This document shows positions 1 through 8,535 of a stretch of 64,000 nucleotides of DNA, piece by piece. Made by a program: the position numbers and the translations under genes. Within the stretch, counting starts at the first letter, position 1. Each line of letters starts with the position of its first letter. Origin of the DNA: Streptomyces bicolor. Lineage in GTDB: Bacteria; Actinomycetota; Actinomycetes; Streptomycetales; Streptomycetaceae. Under the pieces are notes generated by a model that was given only the letters and a program-made list of their open reading frames with translations, made no database searches and was not told where the DNA came from. Location of the stretch: contig NZ_JOFS01000010.1 of the NCBI RefSeq assembly GCF_000719285.1, positions 232,250 through 296,249 on the forward strand, given 5' to 3'.

Positions 1-1155
1 GTACCGTCGGGCGCGCTCGACCGCGAGGCCCACCGGCGCGTGACCACCCTCTACTTCCCCGGCGAGCGGATCCCGCTCCACCCCGAGCTGCTCAGCGAAG
101 GCGCGGCGAGCCTGCTCCCGGACCAGGACCGCCCGGCCGCCCTATGGACGATCGACCTCGACGACGACGGCCGTACCCGCGCCGTCGACATCCGCCGCGC
201 CCTCGTCCGCAGCCGGGCCAAGCTGGACTACGCGGCCGTACAGAGGCAGATCGACACCGGGACCGCCGAGGAACCGCTGGCGCTGCTGAAGGAGATCGGG
301 GAGCTGCGGGAAGGGCTGGAGGTGGCGCGGGGCGGGATCTCGCTCAGCGTGCCCGAGCAGGAGATCATCGAGCGCGATCACACGTACGAGCTGGCGTACC
401 GGGCCCCGCATCCCGCCGACGGCTGGAACGCCCAGATCTCCCTCCTCACCGGCATGGCCGCCGCCGACCTGATGCTGTCCGCCGGCACCGGCATCCTGCG
501 CACCCTCCCCGCCGCCCCCGACGGCGCGGTCGGCCGCCTGCGCCGTACCGCCCAGGCCCTGCACATCGACTGGCCGCACCACGTCTCGTACGCCTCACTG
601 GTCCGCTCCCTCGACCCACACCGCCCGCACCACGCGGCCTTCCTCCAGGAGTGCACGACGCTGCTGCGGGGCGCGGGCTACACGGTGTTCCGCGACGGGG
701 CGTTGCCGCCCATCACCACCCACTCGGCCGTCGCCGCCCCCTACGCCCACTGCACGGCGCCGCTGCGCCGCCTCGCCGACCGGTACGTCTCGGAGATCTG
801 CCTGGCGGTCATCGCGGGCCGGTCGGTGCCCGACTGGGTGATGGAGGCCCTTGATGGGCTGCCCGCCCGGATGGCCGAGGGGACGCGGCGCGCGGGCAGG
901 GTCGAGCGGGAGTGCGTCGACATCGTGGAGGCGGCGCTGCTGAAGGACCGGGTGGGGGAGGAGTTCGACGGTTGGGTGGTGGACGTGTCGGAGCGTCAAC
1001 CGGCCGTGGGCGTGGTGCAGTTGGAGTCACCGGCGGTCATCGGCCGGGTCGAGGGCACGGACGGGCTGCCGTTGGGGGAGCGGCTGCGGGTTCGCCTTAC
1101 GCAGTCGGATCCGGGGAATCCGGGAGCGGCGAAGGTGCGCTTCGAGCCTGTGTGA
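1..1155 (+). CDS. RNB-domain (RNase II/R family) ribonuclease, 5' end outside window
   Basis: The reading frame is open from base 1 and ends at TGA 1153-1155, so this is the C-terminal 384 residues of a longer gene. Family features visible are the segment around KLDYAAVQRQID, the helix MAAADLMLSAGTGILRTLPA, and YAHCTAPLRRLADRYV, which matches the conserved S/T-P-[IL]-R-R-Y-x-D block of the RNB catalytic domain that lines the RNA channel. Members hydrolyse single-stranded RNA 3' to 5' in the cytoplasm. The GTG at 40 is an internal codon, since coding continues upstream without a stop. The tail is short and no complete S1 domain is obvious. The gene converges with the membrane protein gene on the other strand and the two overlap by 59 bases. 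Confidence 0.88.
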   Translation, partial: VPSGALDREAHRRVTTLYFPGERIPLHPELLSEGAASLLPDQDRPAALWTIDLDDDGRTRAVDIRRALVRSRAKLDYAAVQRQIDTGTAEEPLALLKEIGELREGLEVARGGISLSVPEQEIIERDHTYELAYRAPHPADGWNAQISLLTGMAAADLMLSAGTGILRTLPAAPDGAVGRLRRTAQALHIDWPHHVSYASLVRSLDPHRPHHAAFLQECTTLLRGAGYTVFRDGALPPITTHSAVAAPYAHCTAPLRRLADRYVSEICLAVIAGRSVPDWVMEALDGLPARMAEGTRRAGRVERECVDIVEAALLKDRVGEEFDGWVVDVSERQPAVGVVQLESPAVIGRVEGTDGLPLGERLRVRLTQSDPGNPGAAKVRFEPV

Positions 1156-1759
1156 CTTCCTTTGTGTGCTTTGCGGGCTCTGCTTGCTTTGCGAGTCTGA
1201 CGAGCTTTACGAGGCTGTCGGCGTCGTCGGCGTGGAAGCGCACGAGACGGATGTCCTTGTGGCGGCCGAGGAAGGTGAAGTGGGCGACGGGCTCGGTGAG
1301 TTCGAGCGTCACGGTGGTCTGCGCGGCGATGGGGAGATTGAGTTCACCCTCGGCCCGTTCATGGGTATGGCGCAGCTCGCGGCGCACATGCGCGATCTTC
1401 TCCAGCGGTATGCGCAGATCGACGTGCGCGGCACGCCGGACGCGCAGGGAGTCGGCGGCGACGACATGCGGTCGTACGACGGAGGCGGCGTGCATCCCGA
1501 TGATGATCAGGAGGGTGTACATGTCGAGCATGAACCACGCCCGTTGCACGGCGGGGTAGTTCCGCAGCAGCAGGGACATCATGATCGACTCGACGACGAT
1601 CACGAACCCGAACCCCAACATCATCGTGGTCTGCCCGCGCGAGTACCCGAAGCCGGTGCTGCCGCCGCCGAGCCCGTGCCGGCGCCGGGCCACCCACAGC
1701 CCGATACTGGCGAGGAGCCGCAGCTCGTGCCGGAGGAGAACGACCATGGTCCGCATCAA
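1097..1759 (-). CDS. Membrane protein coupled to a MerR regulator
   Basis: This 220-residue protein has two clear hydrophobic segments, about residues 46-64 (MMLGFGFVIVVESIMMSLLL) and 76-95 (FMLDMYTLLIIIGMHAASVV). They are followed by a basic, strand-rich cytoplasmic C-terminal half. I do not recognise a named family. It starts with ATG at 1759, overlapping the TGA of the MerR gene by four bases (ATGA), so the two are translated from one message. The regulator plausibly controls its own operon and this membrane protein in response to a membrane or drug signal; that is inferred from position only. Its 3' end overlaps the 3' end of the opposing ribonuclease gene. Confidence 0.72.
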   Translation of the reverse strand: MMRTMVVLLRHELRLLASIGLWVARRRHGLGGGSTGFGYSRGQTTMMLGFGFVIVVESIMMSLLLRNYPAVQRAWFMLDMYTLLIIIGMHAASVVRPHVVAADSLRVRRAAHVDLRIPLEKIAHVRRELRHTHERAEGELNLPIAAQTTVTLELTEPVAHFTFLGRHKDIRLVRFHADDADSLVKLVRLAKQAEPAKHTKEVTQARSAPSPLPDSPDPTA

Positions 1760-2520
1760 GGCCCGTCTCCTTCGGTCTCAGTGAGCATGTGCAAGGTGCG
1801 GCGGATGGCCTCCGCCTGGGCCGGGGCGAAGTCGGCGTAGAAGGCGCGCAGGAAGCTGTTGTCAGGGTCGACTTCCATCGGCTCCGGGAGGAGGTCGCGG
1901 GGCAGGCAGTCGGCGAGGGCGCGGGCCGCGTCGTCGACACGCGGGTCGGTGGGGTCGGCGTCGGCTAGCGCGTCGAGCAGGGCGTAGGCGGCGAGGGCCC
2001 GCTCCTGCCCGCCCGGTCGGGCGAGCGCACCCCCGAGGGCGCCCATGAGCTGGTCCCGCCCCTCGGGATCGGCGGTGGCCTCAATGAGCGCGAGCATCTC
2101 GCGGTCCTTGGCGGCCATGGGGGAGTCGGAGACATGAGCCATGTCCCGGAAGAGCGCGGCGAGTTGCGGCGACACAGGCCCCTCGGCCGGCAGCCCGCCC
2201 TCCGTCTCCAGCAAGGCCCGCAGCCGCGCCCGCCGCTCCCGGATGGCGTCCTCCTGCCGAGCAAGATCCTGATCAAGTTCTGTCAACACCTCGACAAGAT
2301 CCTTCCCGGCATCCTCGGCCAGCACGTCCCGCACCTCCGCGAGCCCCAGCCCCAACTCGGTCAGCCGCCGGATCCGCGCCAGCACGACGGCATGCCGCAA
2401 CGTGTACTCCCGGTACCCGTTCGGCCGCCGCTCCGGCTCGGGCAGCAGCCCCTGATGGTGGTAGTGCCGCACCGTGCGCGTGGTGACGCCGACGGCGGCG
2501 GCGAGTTCTCCGATCCGCAT
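1756..2520 (-). CDS. MerR-family transcriptional regulator
   Basis: This 254-residue protein starts MRIGELAAAVGVTTRTVRHY, the winged-helix DNA-binding N-terminus of MerR proteins. The wing follows (LLPEPERRPNGYREY), then the second helical pair (IRRLTELGLGLAEVRDVLAE, to about residue 70) and a coiled-coil dimerisation stretch near residues 75-110. The long C-terminal half (115-254) is helical and resembles the extended domains of actinobacterial MerR regulators that sense small hydrophobic ligands. No conserved cysteine cluster for metal sensing is visible. It is first in a two-gene operon with the downstream membrane protein and is divergent from the Uma2-family gene, with about 110 bases between them for shared control. 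Confidence 0.88.
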   Translation of the reverse strand: MRIGELAAAVGVTTRTVRHYHHQGLLPEPERRPNGYREYTLRHAVVLARIRRLTELGLGLAEVRDVLAEDAGKDLVEVLTELDQDLARQEDAIRERRARLRALLETEGGLPAEGPVSPQLAALFRDMAHVSDSPMAAKDREMLALIEATADPEGRDQLMGALGGALARPGGQERALAAYALLDALADADPTDPRVDDAARALADCLPRDLLPEPMEVDPDNSFLRAFYADFAPAQAEAIRRTLHMLTETEGDGP

Positions 2521-2633
2521 GGGATCAGTAGAAACGTTGACGTTGCGGCGGGGTCAAGGGGACGCCACCGGCGGACTCCCGTACAGGTGACCTGCCGCTG
2601 TTCGGCTCCGGCGAGCCGTTGGCAGGGCGTTCC

Positions 2634-3218
2634 ATGGGCGCCATGGGACAGGATCCGATCACGCAGAAGCTTCTGCTGGACTGGTTTGTCGACCTGAACA
2701 CCCCCGAGGGGCTCCGGGCGGAGCTCATCGAGGGGGAACTCGTGGTGACCCCGGTGCCGGACGGGCACCACGAGCACTGCATCAGCCGGATCGTGGGTGA
2801 GATGTACCGGCGATCCCCGACCGACATCCAGTTCTCCGGAAACAAGGGGCTGAAGCTGAAGTGCGCGGACGGCTACCCGCAGGACCATGTGATTCCAGAC
2901 GGCACCTTCGCCCTCAAGGAGCTGCGCCTCTTCCGAGGGGCTGAGCCCTGGATGCCGTGCGACGGAGTGTCCATGGTGCTTGAGGTGACGTCCTCGGAGC
3001 CCTCGAAGCCGCGGGTCGACCGTGAGATCAAACGCCGCTGCTACGCCCGTGGCGGTATCCCGCTCTACCTCCTCGTCGACCGTGAAACCTCGTGGACCAC
3101 GCTGTTCAGTGACCCGACGACGGCCGACTACCGGGAGCTCCGTGCCGTGGCCTTCGGCAAACCTCTCCCCCTCCCAGAACCGTTCGCCTTCGACCTGGAC
3201 ACGTCGGACTTTCTCTGA
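2634..3218 (+). CDS. Uma2-family (DUF820) putative endonuclease
   Basis: This 194-residue protein matches the Uma2/DUF820 family, a PD-(D/E)xK-like nuclease fold that is very abundant in Streptomyces and of unproven biological role. Visible elements are the start of the fold (LRAELIEGELVVTPVPDG), the conserved HHEHCISRIV helix, VIPDGTFALKE, then VLEVTSSEPSKPRVDREIKR with the E-x-K-like core, and YLLVDRET. I chose ATG 2634 because AGGG at 2624-2627 lies six bases upstream; ATG 2643 is also possible. The gene stands alone between the MerR operon and the AraC gene. Calling it an active endonuclease would be inference. Confidence 0.85.
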   Translation: MGAMGQDPITQKLLLDWFVDLNTPEGLRAELIEGELVVTPVPDGHHEHCISRIVGEMYRRSPTDIQFSGNKGLKLKCADGYPQDHVIPDGTFALKELRLFRGAEPWMPCDGVSMVLEVTSSEPSKPRVDREIKRRCYARGGIPLYLLVDRETSWTTLFSDPTTADYRELRAVAFGKPLPLPEPFAFDLDTSDFL

Positions 3219-3263
3219 AGCTCCCGGCGTTGCACCCTCAGGAGGAGCGAAGGGGCGTGCGCG

Positions 3264-4091
3264 GTGAGGGAACAGGCGCTGTGGACCAGGGCCCGGCTGG
3301 GCCGGGGCGGCCCTACTGTCGACCTCCTGACCGCCCGCTTCAACAGGCACGTGTACGCCCCGCACGCCCACGACGAGATCACGATCGGCGTGTGCGTAGG
3401 GGGCAGCGAGGTCATCGACTATCGGGGCGGTCGCATCCGCCCCGGACCGGGCTCCATCGTCGTACTGGCGCCGGGAGAGATGCACACAGGCGGCCCTGCG
3501 GCCTCCGAGGGCGGCTACGCCTATCGAGCCCTGTACGCCGAAACGTCGCTGCTGACGGACGGCACCCCGGGCACAGCCGTCCCGCACTTCCGCGACCCCC
3601 TCCTCGACGACCCCCAACTGGCCACGGCCCTGCGCATCACGCACACCGAACTCGCCGCCTGCCCCGACCCCCTGGAAGCCGAGTCCCGCATCCCCTGGCT
3701 CCTGACGGCCCTGGCCCACCGCCACTCCACGGCCCGCGCGACGAGCGACACGGTCAAGGGCGCCGACCACATAGCGCGAACGGTCCGCGACCGCCTCGCC
3801 GACGAACTCACGTCCCCACCCTCCCTCGCGGCCCTGGCCACAGATCTGGGCCTCTCCCGCTACCAACTCCTACGAGCCTTCCGTACGACGATGGGAATCC
3901 CGCCATATGCCTGGCTGGCCCAACACCGGGTAACCAGGGCCCGCACCCTCCTGGAATCCGGCCTACGCCCGGCCGAGGTCGCGGGAATGGTCGGCTTCGC
4001 GGACCAGGCACACCTCACCCGCTGGTTCCGCCGCGTGCTCGGCGTGACCCCGGCGGCGTACCGCAACAGCGTTCAAGACGCGGGAGTGTGA
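3264..4091 (+). CDS. AraC-family transcriptional regulator
   Basis: This 275-residue regulator has an N-terminal cupin-type AraC-binding domain (about residues 15-110, with HVYAPHAHDEITIGVCVGG and IRPGPGSIVVLAPGEMHTGG) for ligand sensing. Two C-terminal helix-turn-helix units follow: the first is LAALATDLGLSRYQLLRAFR, and the second is AEVAGMVGFADQAHLTRWFR followed by VTPAAYR. The start is GTG 3264. A DMT-superfamily exporter begins 19 bases after its stop on the same strand, so the regulator most likely controls that exporter and responds to its substrate or a related amino acid; this is inferred from position. Confidence 0.9.
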   Translation: MREQALWTRARLGRGGPTVDLLTARFNRHVYAPHAHDEITIGVCVGGSEVIDYRGGRIRPGPGSIVVLAPGEMHTGGPAASEGGYAYRALYAETSLLTDGTPGTAVPHFRDPLLDDPQLATALRITHTELAACPDPLEAESRIPWLLTALAHRHSTARATSDTVKGADHIARTVRDRLADELTSPPSLAALATDLGLSRYQLLRAFRTTMGIPPYAWLAQHRVTRARTLLESGLRPAEVAGMVGFADQAHLTRWFRRVLGVTPAAYRNSVQDAGV

Positions 4092-4110
4092 GAGGGCCGA
4101 AACTCGCCGC

Positions 4111-5028
4111 ATGACTGCACGCGGCTGGTTCCTGTTCGCCCTGATGGGCGTGGTGTGGGGCATCCCGTACCTGATGATCAAGGTGGCGGTGGAGGAGATC
4201 TCCCCGTCGGGCGTGGTGTTCACGCGCTGCGCGCTGGCAGCTGCCCTGCTGCTCCCCTTCGCGATCCGCCAGGGCGGACTGACCCGGACGATACGACGCC
4301 ACTGGCGCCCGATGCTGGCCTTCGCGTGCATAGAGATCATCGGCCCCTGGTGGACCCTGACCGACGCGGAACGCCACCTCTCCAGCTCGACGGCGGGCCT
4401 GCTGATCGCGGGCGTCCCGATAGTCGGCGTTGCTCTGTCCCGCGTCTTCGGGCACGCCGAGCACCTGGGCATCCGCCGCCTGACCGGCCTGTGCCTGGGC
4501 CTGGCCGGCGTAGCGACGCTCACGGTCCCGCACCTGACGGGCGGCGACGCCCGCTCACTGGCGGAGGTGCTGCTGACGGTACTGGGCTATGCGACGGCCC
4601 CGCTGATCGCGGCGCGCTGGCTGAGGGATGTACCCTCCCTCCACCTGACGGCGGCCTGCCTGACCTTGGCGGCACTGGTATACGCACCGGCGGCCGCGCT
4701 GACCTGGCCTTCTGCTGTGCCGTCGGCCGAGGCTTTGACGGCGCTGGCGGCCTTGGGCGTGATCTGCACGGCGGTCGCTTTCGTGGCATTCCTGGAGCTG
4801 ATCAAGGAAGTGGGGCCCACGCGGGCGACGGTCTTCACGTACGTCAACCCTGCGGTAGCGGTGGCGGCGGGAGCACTCTTCCTGGATGAACCCCTGACGG
4901 CAGGCGTCCTGGCCGCGTTCGCCCTGATCCTCGCCGGATCAGTCCTGGCGACGGCCGCCCCTCGCAGGCCGGTAACATGGTCGACACGGCAGACGAGCCG
5001 GGCGGACGGCCGCGTGGAGTCCCCTTGA
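4111..5028 (+). CDS. EamA/DMT-family transporter whose 3' end runs into rnpB
   Basis: This 305-residue protein has about ten hydrophobic helices arranged as two EamA repeats, starting MTARGWFLFALMGVVWGIPY and with the second repeat near residue 150 onward. The second repeat contains GPTRATVFTYVNPAVAVAAG and FALILAGSVLATAAP, typical of drug/metabolite exporters such as the RhaT/YdcZ type. It forms a short operon with the AraC regulator. The last membrane helix ends near residue 290. The remaining 14 or so residues (TRQTSRADGRVESP) are encoded by the first 42 bases of the RNase P RNA, so this tail is probably functionless read-out of the RNA gene. The rnpB promoter must then lie inside this coding sequence. 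Confidence 0.87.
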   Translation: MTARGWFLFALMGVVWGIPYLMIKVAVEEISPSGVVFTRCALAAALLLPFAIRQGGLTRTIRRHWRPMLAFACIEIIGPWWTLTDAERHLSSSTAGLLIAGVPIVGVALSRVFGHAEHLGIRRLTGLCLGLAGVATLTVPHLTGGDARSLAEVLLTVLGYATAPLIAARWLRDVPSLHLTAACLTLAALVYAPAAALTWPSAVPSAEALTALAALGVICTAVAFVAFLELIKEVGPTRATVFTYVNPAVAVAAGALFLDEPLTAGVLAAFALILAGSVLATAAPRRPVTWSTRQTSRADGRVESP

Positions 5029-5415
5029 CGGGGGCTTCCCGAGGAACGTCCGGGCTCCACAGGGCAGGGTGGTGGCTAACGGCCACCCGGGGTGACCCGC
5101 GGGACAGTGCCACAGAAAGCAAACCGCCCAGCGCTTCGGTGCTGGGTAAGGGTGAAACGGTGGTGTAAGAGACCACCAGCGCTTGAGGTGACTCAGGCGG
5201 CTAGGTAAACCCCACCCGGAGCAAGGTCAAGAGGGGCCGCCTTCTCGAAAGAGGTGGTGGCCCTGCGCGGACGTTCGAGGGCTGCCCGCCCGAGTCCGCG
5301 GGTAGACCGCAGGAGGCCGGCGGCAACGCCGGTCCTAGATGGATGGCCGTCGCCCAGGGCCCCGCGAGGAACCCTGGGAACAGAACCCGGCGTACAGCCC
5401 GACTCGTCTGCCGCT
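4987..5415 (+). ncRNA. rnpB: RNase P RNA (type A, actinobacterial)
   Basis: This is the catalytic RNA that removes 5' leaders from tRNA precursors. The P1 helix is exact: CGGCAGACGAG at 4987-4997 pairs with CTCGTCTGCCG at 5403-5413. Conserved blocks are present in order: GAGGAACGTCCGGGCTCC near 5040-5057, GGGTGAAACGGTGGTGTAAG near 5150-5168, GGCTAGGTAAACCCCAC near 5198-5214, AGCAAGGTCAAGAGGGG near 5220, and the 3' core ACAGAACCCGGCGTACAGCC near 5379-5399. Exact transcript ends are not visible; the P1 boundaries are used. The 5' end lies within the reading frame of the upstream transporter. Confidence 0.97.
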
Positions 5416-5806
5416 GAGGGGTTCTGGCCACGAATATGCCGGTCAGAGACCCTTTCCCCTCGGGTTGGTGGCTGGGACAAACCCCGCTCCGTACCGGTTC
5501 GAACGGGGTCGCGCGGCTACGTATGCAGCCATGGGGCGCGGGGTAGGAGATTGGCGGCTTCGGTGCCTGACCTGCGGCAAGCGGCCTCTGCCTGGGGTAT
5601 CCGGGCGTCCCGCCGTGATGGCTGAGCAGTCTGCGAAGCCCTGGCTAGCTTGTACCCCTTCGACAGTCCTGCTTAAAGGTTGTCCCTAGAGGTAGCGGCA
5701 CCGGCCGCTCAGGTAGCGCGAATCTCGCCGCCCGGGACGCTGTAACGGCATAACACCAGCCCCGTTCACTGGCTACGCGTTAGCCCGGGCGTCGACGAAG
5801 GCACGA
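5416..5806. other. Gene-poor spacer after rnpB
   Basis: No convincing gene is visible in these 391 bases. Short open frames lack ribosome-binding sites and recognisable motifs. A six-base-pair inverted repeat (ACCCCG 5481-5486 with CGGGGT 5504-5509) encloses GGTTCGAA. It looks superficially like a tRNA T-arm but the stem does not pair correctly. No T-tract marks a clear intrinsic terminator for rnpB. Confidence 0.5.
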
Positions 5807-6350
5807 GTGACGCTGCGGCTGCTTGACGATTACCGAATGTCCCAGTTCCCCCCAAAAAAGGGGTATGCGTGGACCATCGTCGTTGCTGTCTCGGGGACCA
5901 TTCTCGGAGCAATCGTCGCTGGTGCCATCCAGCACCAGACGGCTCGCGCAGAGCGTGTCCAGGACCGCGCGGAGACGCTGCGGCGCGAGCAATTCGATGC
6001 CTTGCTGCGCTGGCCGCCTGTGCGATGCGACTGAGCACCGTCGCGTCCTGTGCGCGCAGCAAGACTTGCAACGCCATGGTCATAGGCCAGATCCGGAGTA
6101 TCTGGCCGCCCTGAAAGCGGAGAGGTACGCGCCCTGGTCGGCCGCGACAGCTCAACTCGTCCGGTTGCAGTTACCCATCCTCGACCCAGCCGTGAGGCAG
6201 GCAGCCGCCGACCTGCTGACCTCTATATACAGCCTCCGAGGCCTGACTGACGCCGACGATATCGAGGCCCTCCGCCGAGCAGCCGTGGCCGCACACGACA
6301 GCTTCGTGGGCGCCGCCGCCGACTACCTCAACCATTCGCGAGGCCTCTGA
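5807..6350 (+). pseudogene. Frameshifted small membrane-anchored protein gene
   Basis: Coding character moves through three frames. From 5807 a frame gives a short N-terminus, one membrane helix (TIVVAVSGTILGAIVAGAIQ, about residues 23-42), then a charged helix ending in EQFDALLRW before a stop at 6034. A second frame over about 6000-6110 continues plausibly (LAALAACAMRLSTVASCARS). A third frame from about 6095 gives an amphipathic helical domain (EYLAALKAERYAPWSAATAQ, then DLLTSIYSLRGLTDADD) ending at 6350. Joined, they would make a type of actinobacterial protein with one membrane helix and a helical cytoplasmic domain. I do not recognise a named family. Two frameshifts suggest decay, though sequencing error is not excluded. 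Confidence 0.5.
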
Positions 6351-6785
6351 CGCTGGCATTCGCACTGCCCATGCAGTGGATCAGGCGTGCACGCGGAAGC
6401 CGGTGGACGGCGAGGCTGGAAGCCTCGGGTGTACTCGAAAGTATCGTCCGTAGTGTCCCCCTGCGAAGCGGCCTCATCTCGGCCTTCGCGCTGCCCGGCT
6501 TGCCACCCAGTGCAGTCTCATGGCGTCCACGATCAGGGGAGACTTCAGGGTTACGTCCTCACCCGACAGCGAGGACACCATGACAGACCAGTTTGACGCG
6601 GCTCTGCCGCACGCCAGCCATCGTGAGCGATGGTGTGGTGAGGAATTCGCCGTGCTCGCGATAACGGAACACGATCACACGTAGCAGGTCGCACTCAGAT
6701 GCGGCAGATGTTTTCAACCAGCAGAGAGTCACCCGTTGGGTTGGGGTGAGTAACGAGTCCTTGCAACAGCATGGGTGCGTGTACG
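6351..6785. other. Non-coding or degenerate spacer at island edge
   Basis: No supported gene is visible. Several short frames on both strands (for example minus-strand 6559-6795, 78 codons) lack start signals, motifs and Streptomyces-like codon use. Base composition is less GC-rich than in flanking genes. This fits a junction between the rnpB region and the defence genes that begin with the methyltransferase. Confidence 0.45.
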
Positions 6786-6825
6786 TTGTCAACATACTCT
6801 ATTTATTGATGGGGCCATGAGGCCC
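6786..6825 (+). promoter_or_regulatory. AT-rich promoter-like stretch and short palindrome before the methyltransferase
   Basis: The bases around 6786-6810 (starting TTGTCAACATACTC) are strikingly AT-rich for this genome and immediately precede the methyltransferase gene. No well-spaced -35/-10 pair is certain. A perfect inverted repeat, GGGCC 6812-6816 and GGCCC 6821-6825 around ATGA, lies between this stretch and ATG 6842 and could be an operator, perhaps for the HTH-bearing methyltransferase itself. A three-codon reading frame, ATG GGG CCA TGA, occupies 6809-6820. Confidence 0.35.
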
Positions 6826-6841
6826 GTGTACGGTGGCGCGC

Positions 6842-8503
6842 ATGGCAGACCATCCCGCTCCGCCAGTCGGCGGACCGCTTGTCACCGGCTCTGAGATCGC
6901 TCGGCTTGTGGGCGTCACGCGTGCTGCGGTCTCCAACTGGAGGCGCCGGTACGAGGATTTCCCCGCGCCCGCAGGTGGCGGCGCGAACAGTCCGTTGTTC
7001 GACCTTGCCGCGGTGCAGGCATGGCTGGACAAGCAGCGCAAGGGCCAGGATGTCTCGGCGGAGGTGCAGCTGTGGCAGGCCCTACGAGCGGCCTACGGTG
7101 ACGACATGATCGGCGGGCTCGCCGACGTGGCCCAGCTGTTCGCCGGTGCCGAGGACGAGGCCCCGGAAGGTCTGCCGACAGATGCCATCCGACTGGCGCG
7201 GCAACTCGGCGACGGTGGATCACCCGGCGACGTGGTGAGCGCGCTTACCGAGCGCTTCACCGACTCGGTGCGCCGGGCCGGGTCCGACCAGGTCACCTCA
7301 CCCCGCATTGTCAACGCGGTGCGGCACTTCGCCGGCGAGGTACGCAGCGACGCGACCCTCTTCGATCCGGCTTGTGGCATCGGAACGCTGCTGTTGGCTG
7401 TGGGGCCCGAGGTCGGCCCCCAGCGGTGTGGTCAGGAGGTCGACACCCGCAGTGCTCGATTTGGGCAGTTGCGGGCCGATCTCACTGGACGCACCGGCAT
7501 CGACATCCGCACCGGAGATTCCTTGCGCGACGACCACTGGCCCAACCTCAAGGCCGATCTCGTCGTCTGCGATCCGCCCGTCGGCGCCATGGACTGGGGC
7601 CGCGAGGATCTGCTGCTCGACCCTCGGTGGGAACTCGGCACACCGTCACGTGCCGAAGGTGAACTTGCCTGGCTGCAACACGCTTACGCACACACCGCGC
7701 CGGGTGGGCGCGTCCTCATGGTCATGCCTGCTTCGGTCGCCTACCGCAAGGCCGGTCGCCGTATCAGGGCCGAGCTCGTGCGGCGCGGCCTCCTCACGGA
7801 CATCATCGCCCTCCCACCGGGAAGCGCTGTGTCGCACGCGCTCCCCGTGCACCTCTGGCATCTGCGCCGCCCGCAATCCCCCGACGATGCCGTCGCCAGG
7901 GTGCGCATGATCGACCTGACGGCGAACGATCCCGACGGCCCGTTGGAGCCAGGGCCCGACCAGACGGCTGACGTACCCCTGATCGAACTCCTCGACGACA
8001 CCGTGGACCTGACTCCCGGCCGTCATGTCGAGGAGTCCCACCGCGACTACGCGACCGAGTACCGGGCGCTGCGGCAGGAGATGGCCGAACAGGTGAGTCT
8101 GCTGGCCGACCTGCTGCCGACCTTGACGGGAGGCGACGGCCCCAGCGCTCTGGACGGGCCGTCCGTCAGCGTTGCCGACCTCGCGCGGGCCGGGCTGGTC
8201 GAGTACGGCGATCCGGAGCCGGTGTCGGTGAGCGAACAACTCGACACCGACTACCTCCAGGGCTTCCTGCGCAGCGCGGCGAACACCCGTCGCTCCACCA
8301 GCGCCAGCGGCACCTACCGGCTCGACGGCAAGGGTGCTCGCATCCCGCAGATGGACATCGCCGAGCAGCGTCGATACGGGGCAGCATTCCGCGCACTGCA
8401 GGAGTTCGAGGAGCGGGTGCGGAGAGTGACCGAACTCGGTAGGCAGGCATCGGCGCTGGCACGGGACGGGCTCGGCAACGGGGCTCTCGCGCCAGGAGAT
8501 TGA
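6842..8503 (+). CDS. Orphan N6-adenine DNA methyltransferase with N-terminal HTH and HsdS-like tail
   Basis: This 553-residue protein has three parts. Residues about 15-40 form a helix-turn-helix (SEIARLVGVTRAAVSNWRRR). Residues about 130-400 are a type I HsdM-like methyltransferase with motif I DPACGIGTLLLAVG near 174 and motif IV CDPPVG near 244-249. The last 100 residues (YRLDGKGARIPQMDIAEQRR and a following helix) resemble the half-TRD/coiled-coil end of HsdS. The usual catalytic [ND]PP[FYW] reads DPPV, so activity is uncertain. No HsdR or separate HsdS is nearby. ATG 6842 is preferred over the in-frame GTG at 6833. It is convergent with the helicase gene, 32 bases apart. It may protect or mark host DNA next to two McrBC loci. 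Confidence 0.8.
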   Translation: MADHPAPPVGGPLVTGSEIARLVGVTRAAVSNWRRRYEDFPAPAGGGANSPLFDLAAVQAWLDKQRKGQDVSAEVQLWQALRAAYGDDMIGGLADVAQLFAGAEDEAPEGLPTDAIRLARQLGDGGSPGDVVSALTERFTDSVRRAGSDQVTSPRIVNAVRHFAGEVRSDATLFDPACGIGTLLLAVGPEVGPQRCGQEVDTRSARFGQLRADLTGRTGIDIRTGDSLRDDHWPNLKADLVVCDPPVGAMDWGREDLLLDPRWELGTPSRAEGELAWLQHAYAHTAPGGRVLMVMPASVAYRKAGRRIRAELVRRGLLTDIIALPPGSAVSHALPVHLWHLRRPQSPDDAVARVRMIDLTANDPDGPLEPGPDQTADVPLIELLDDTVDLTPGRHVEESHRDYATEYRALRQEMAEQVSLLADLLPTLTGGDGPSALDGPSVSVADLARAGLVEYGDPEPVSVSEQLDTDYLQGFLRSAANTRRSTSASGTYRLDGKGARIPQMDIAEQRRYGAAFRALQEFEERVRRVTELGRQASALARDGLGNGALAPGD

Positions 8504-8535
8504 CGGGCAGCCACATCACAAGAAAGAGCTGTACG

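Noticed and set aside
2361..3866. A 501-codon minus-strand frame opposite the Uma2 and AraC genes
   Set aside because: The plus-strand genes show family motifs across the same bases; this frame does not.
5481..5509. Possible tRNA around GGTTCGAA
   Set aside because: The T-stem does not pair on either strand, and no anticodon or D arm can be drawn.
6842..8503. Type I restriction-modification system
   Set aside because: There is no HsdR and no separate HsdS gene nearby, and motif IV is atypical.
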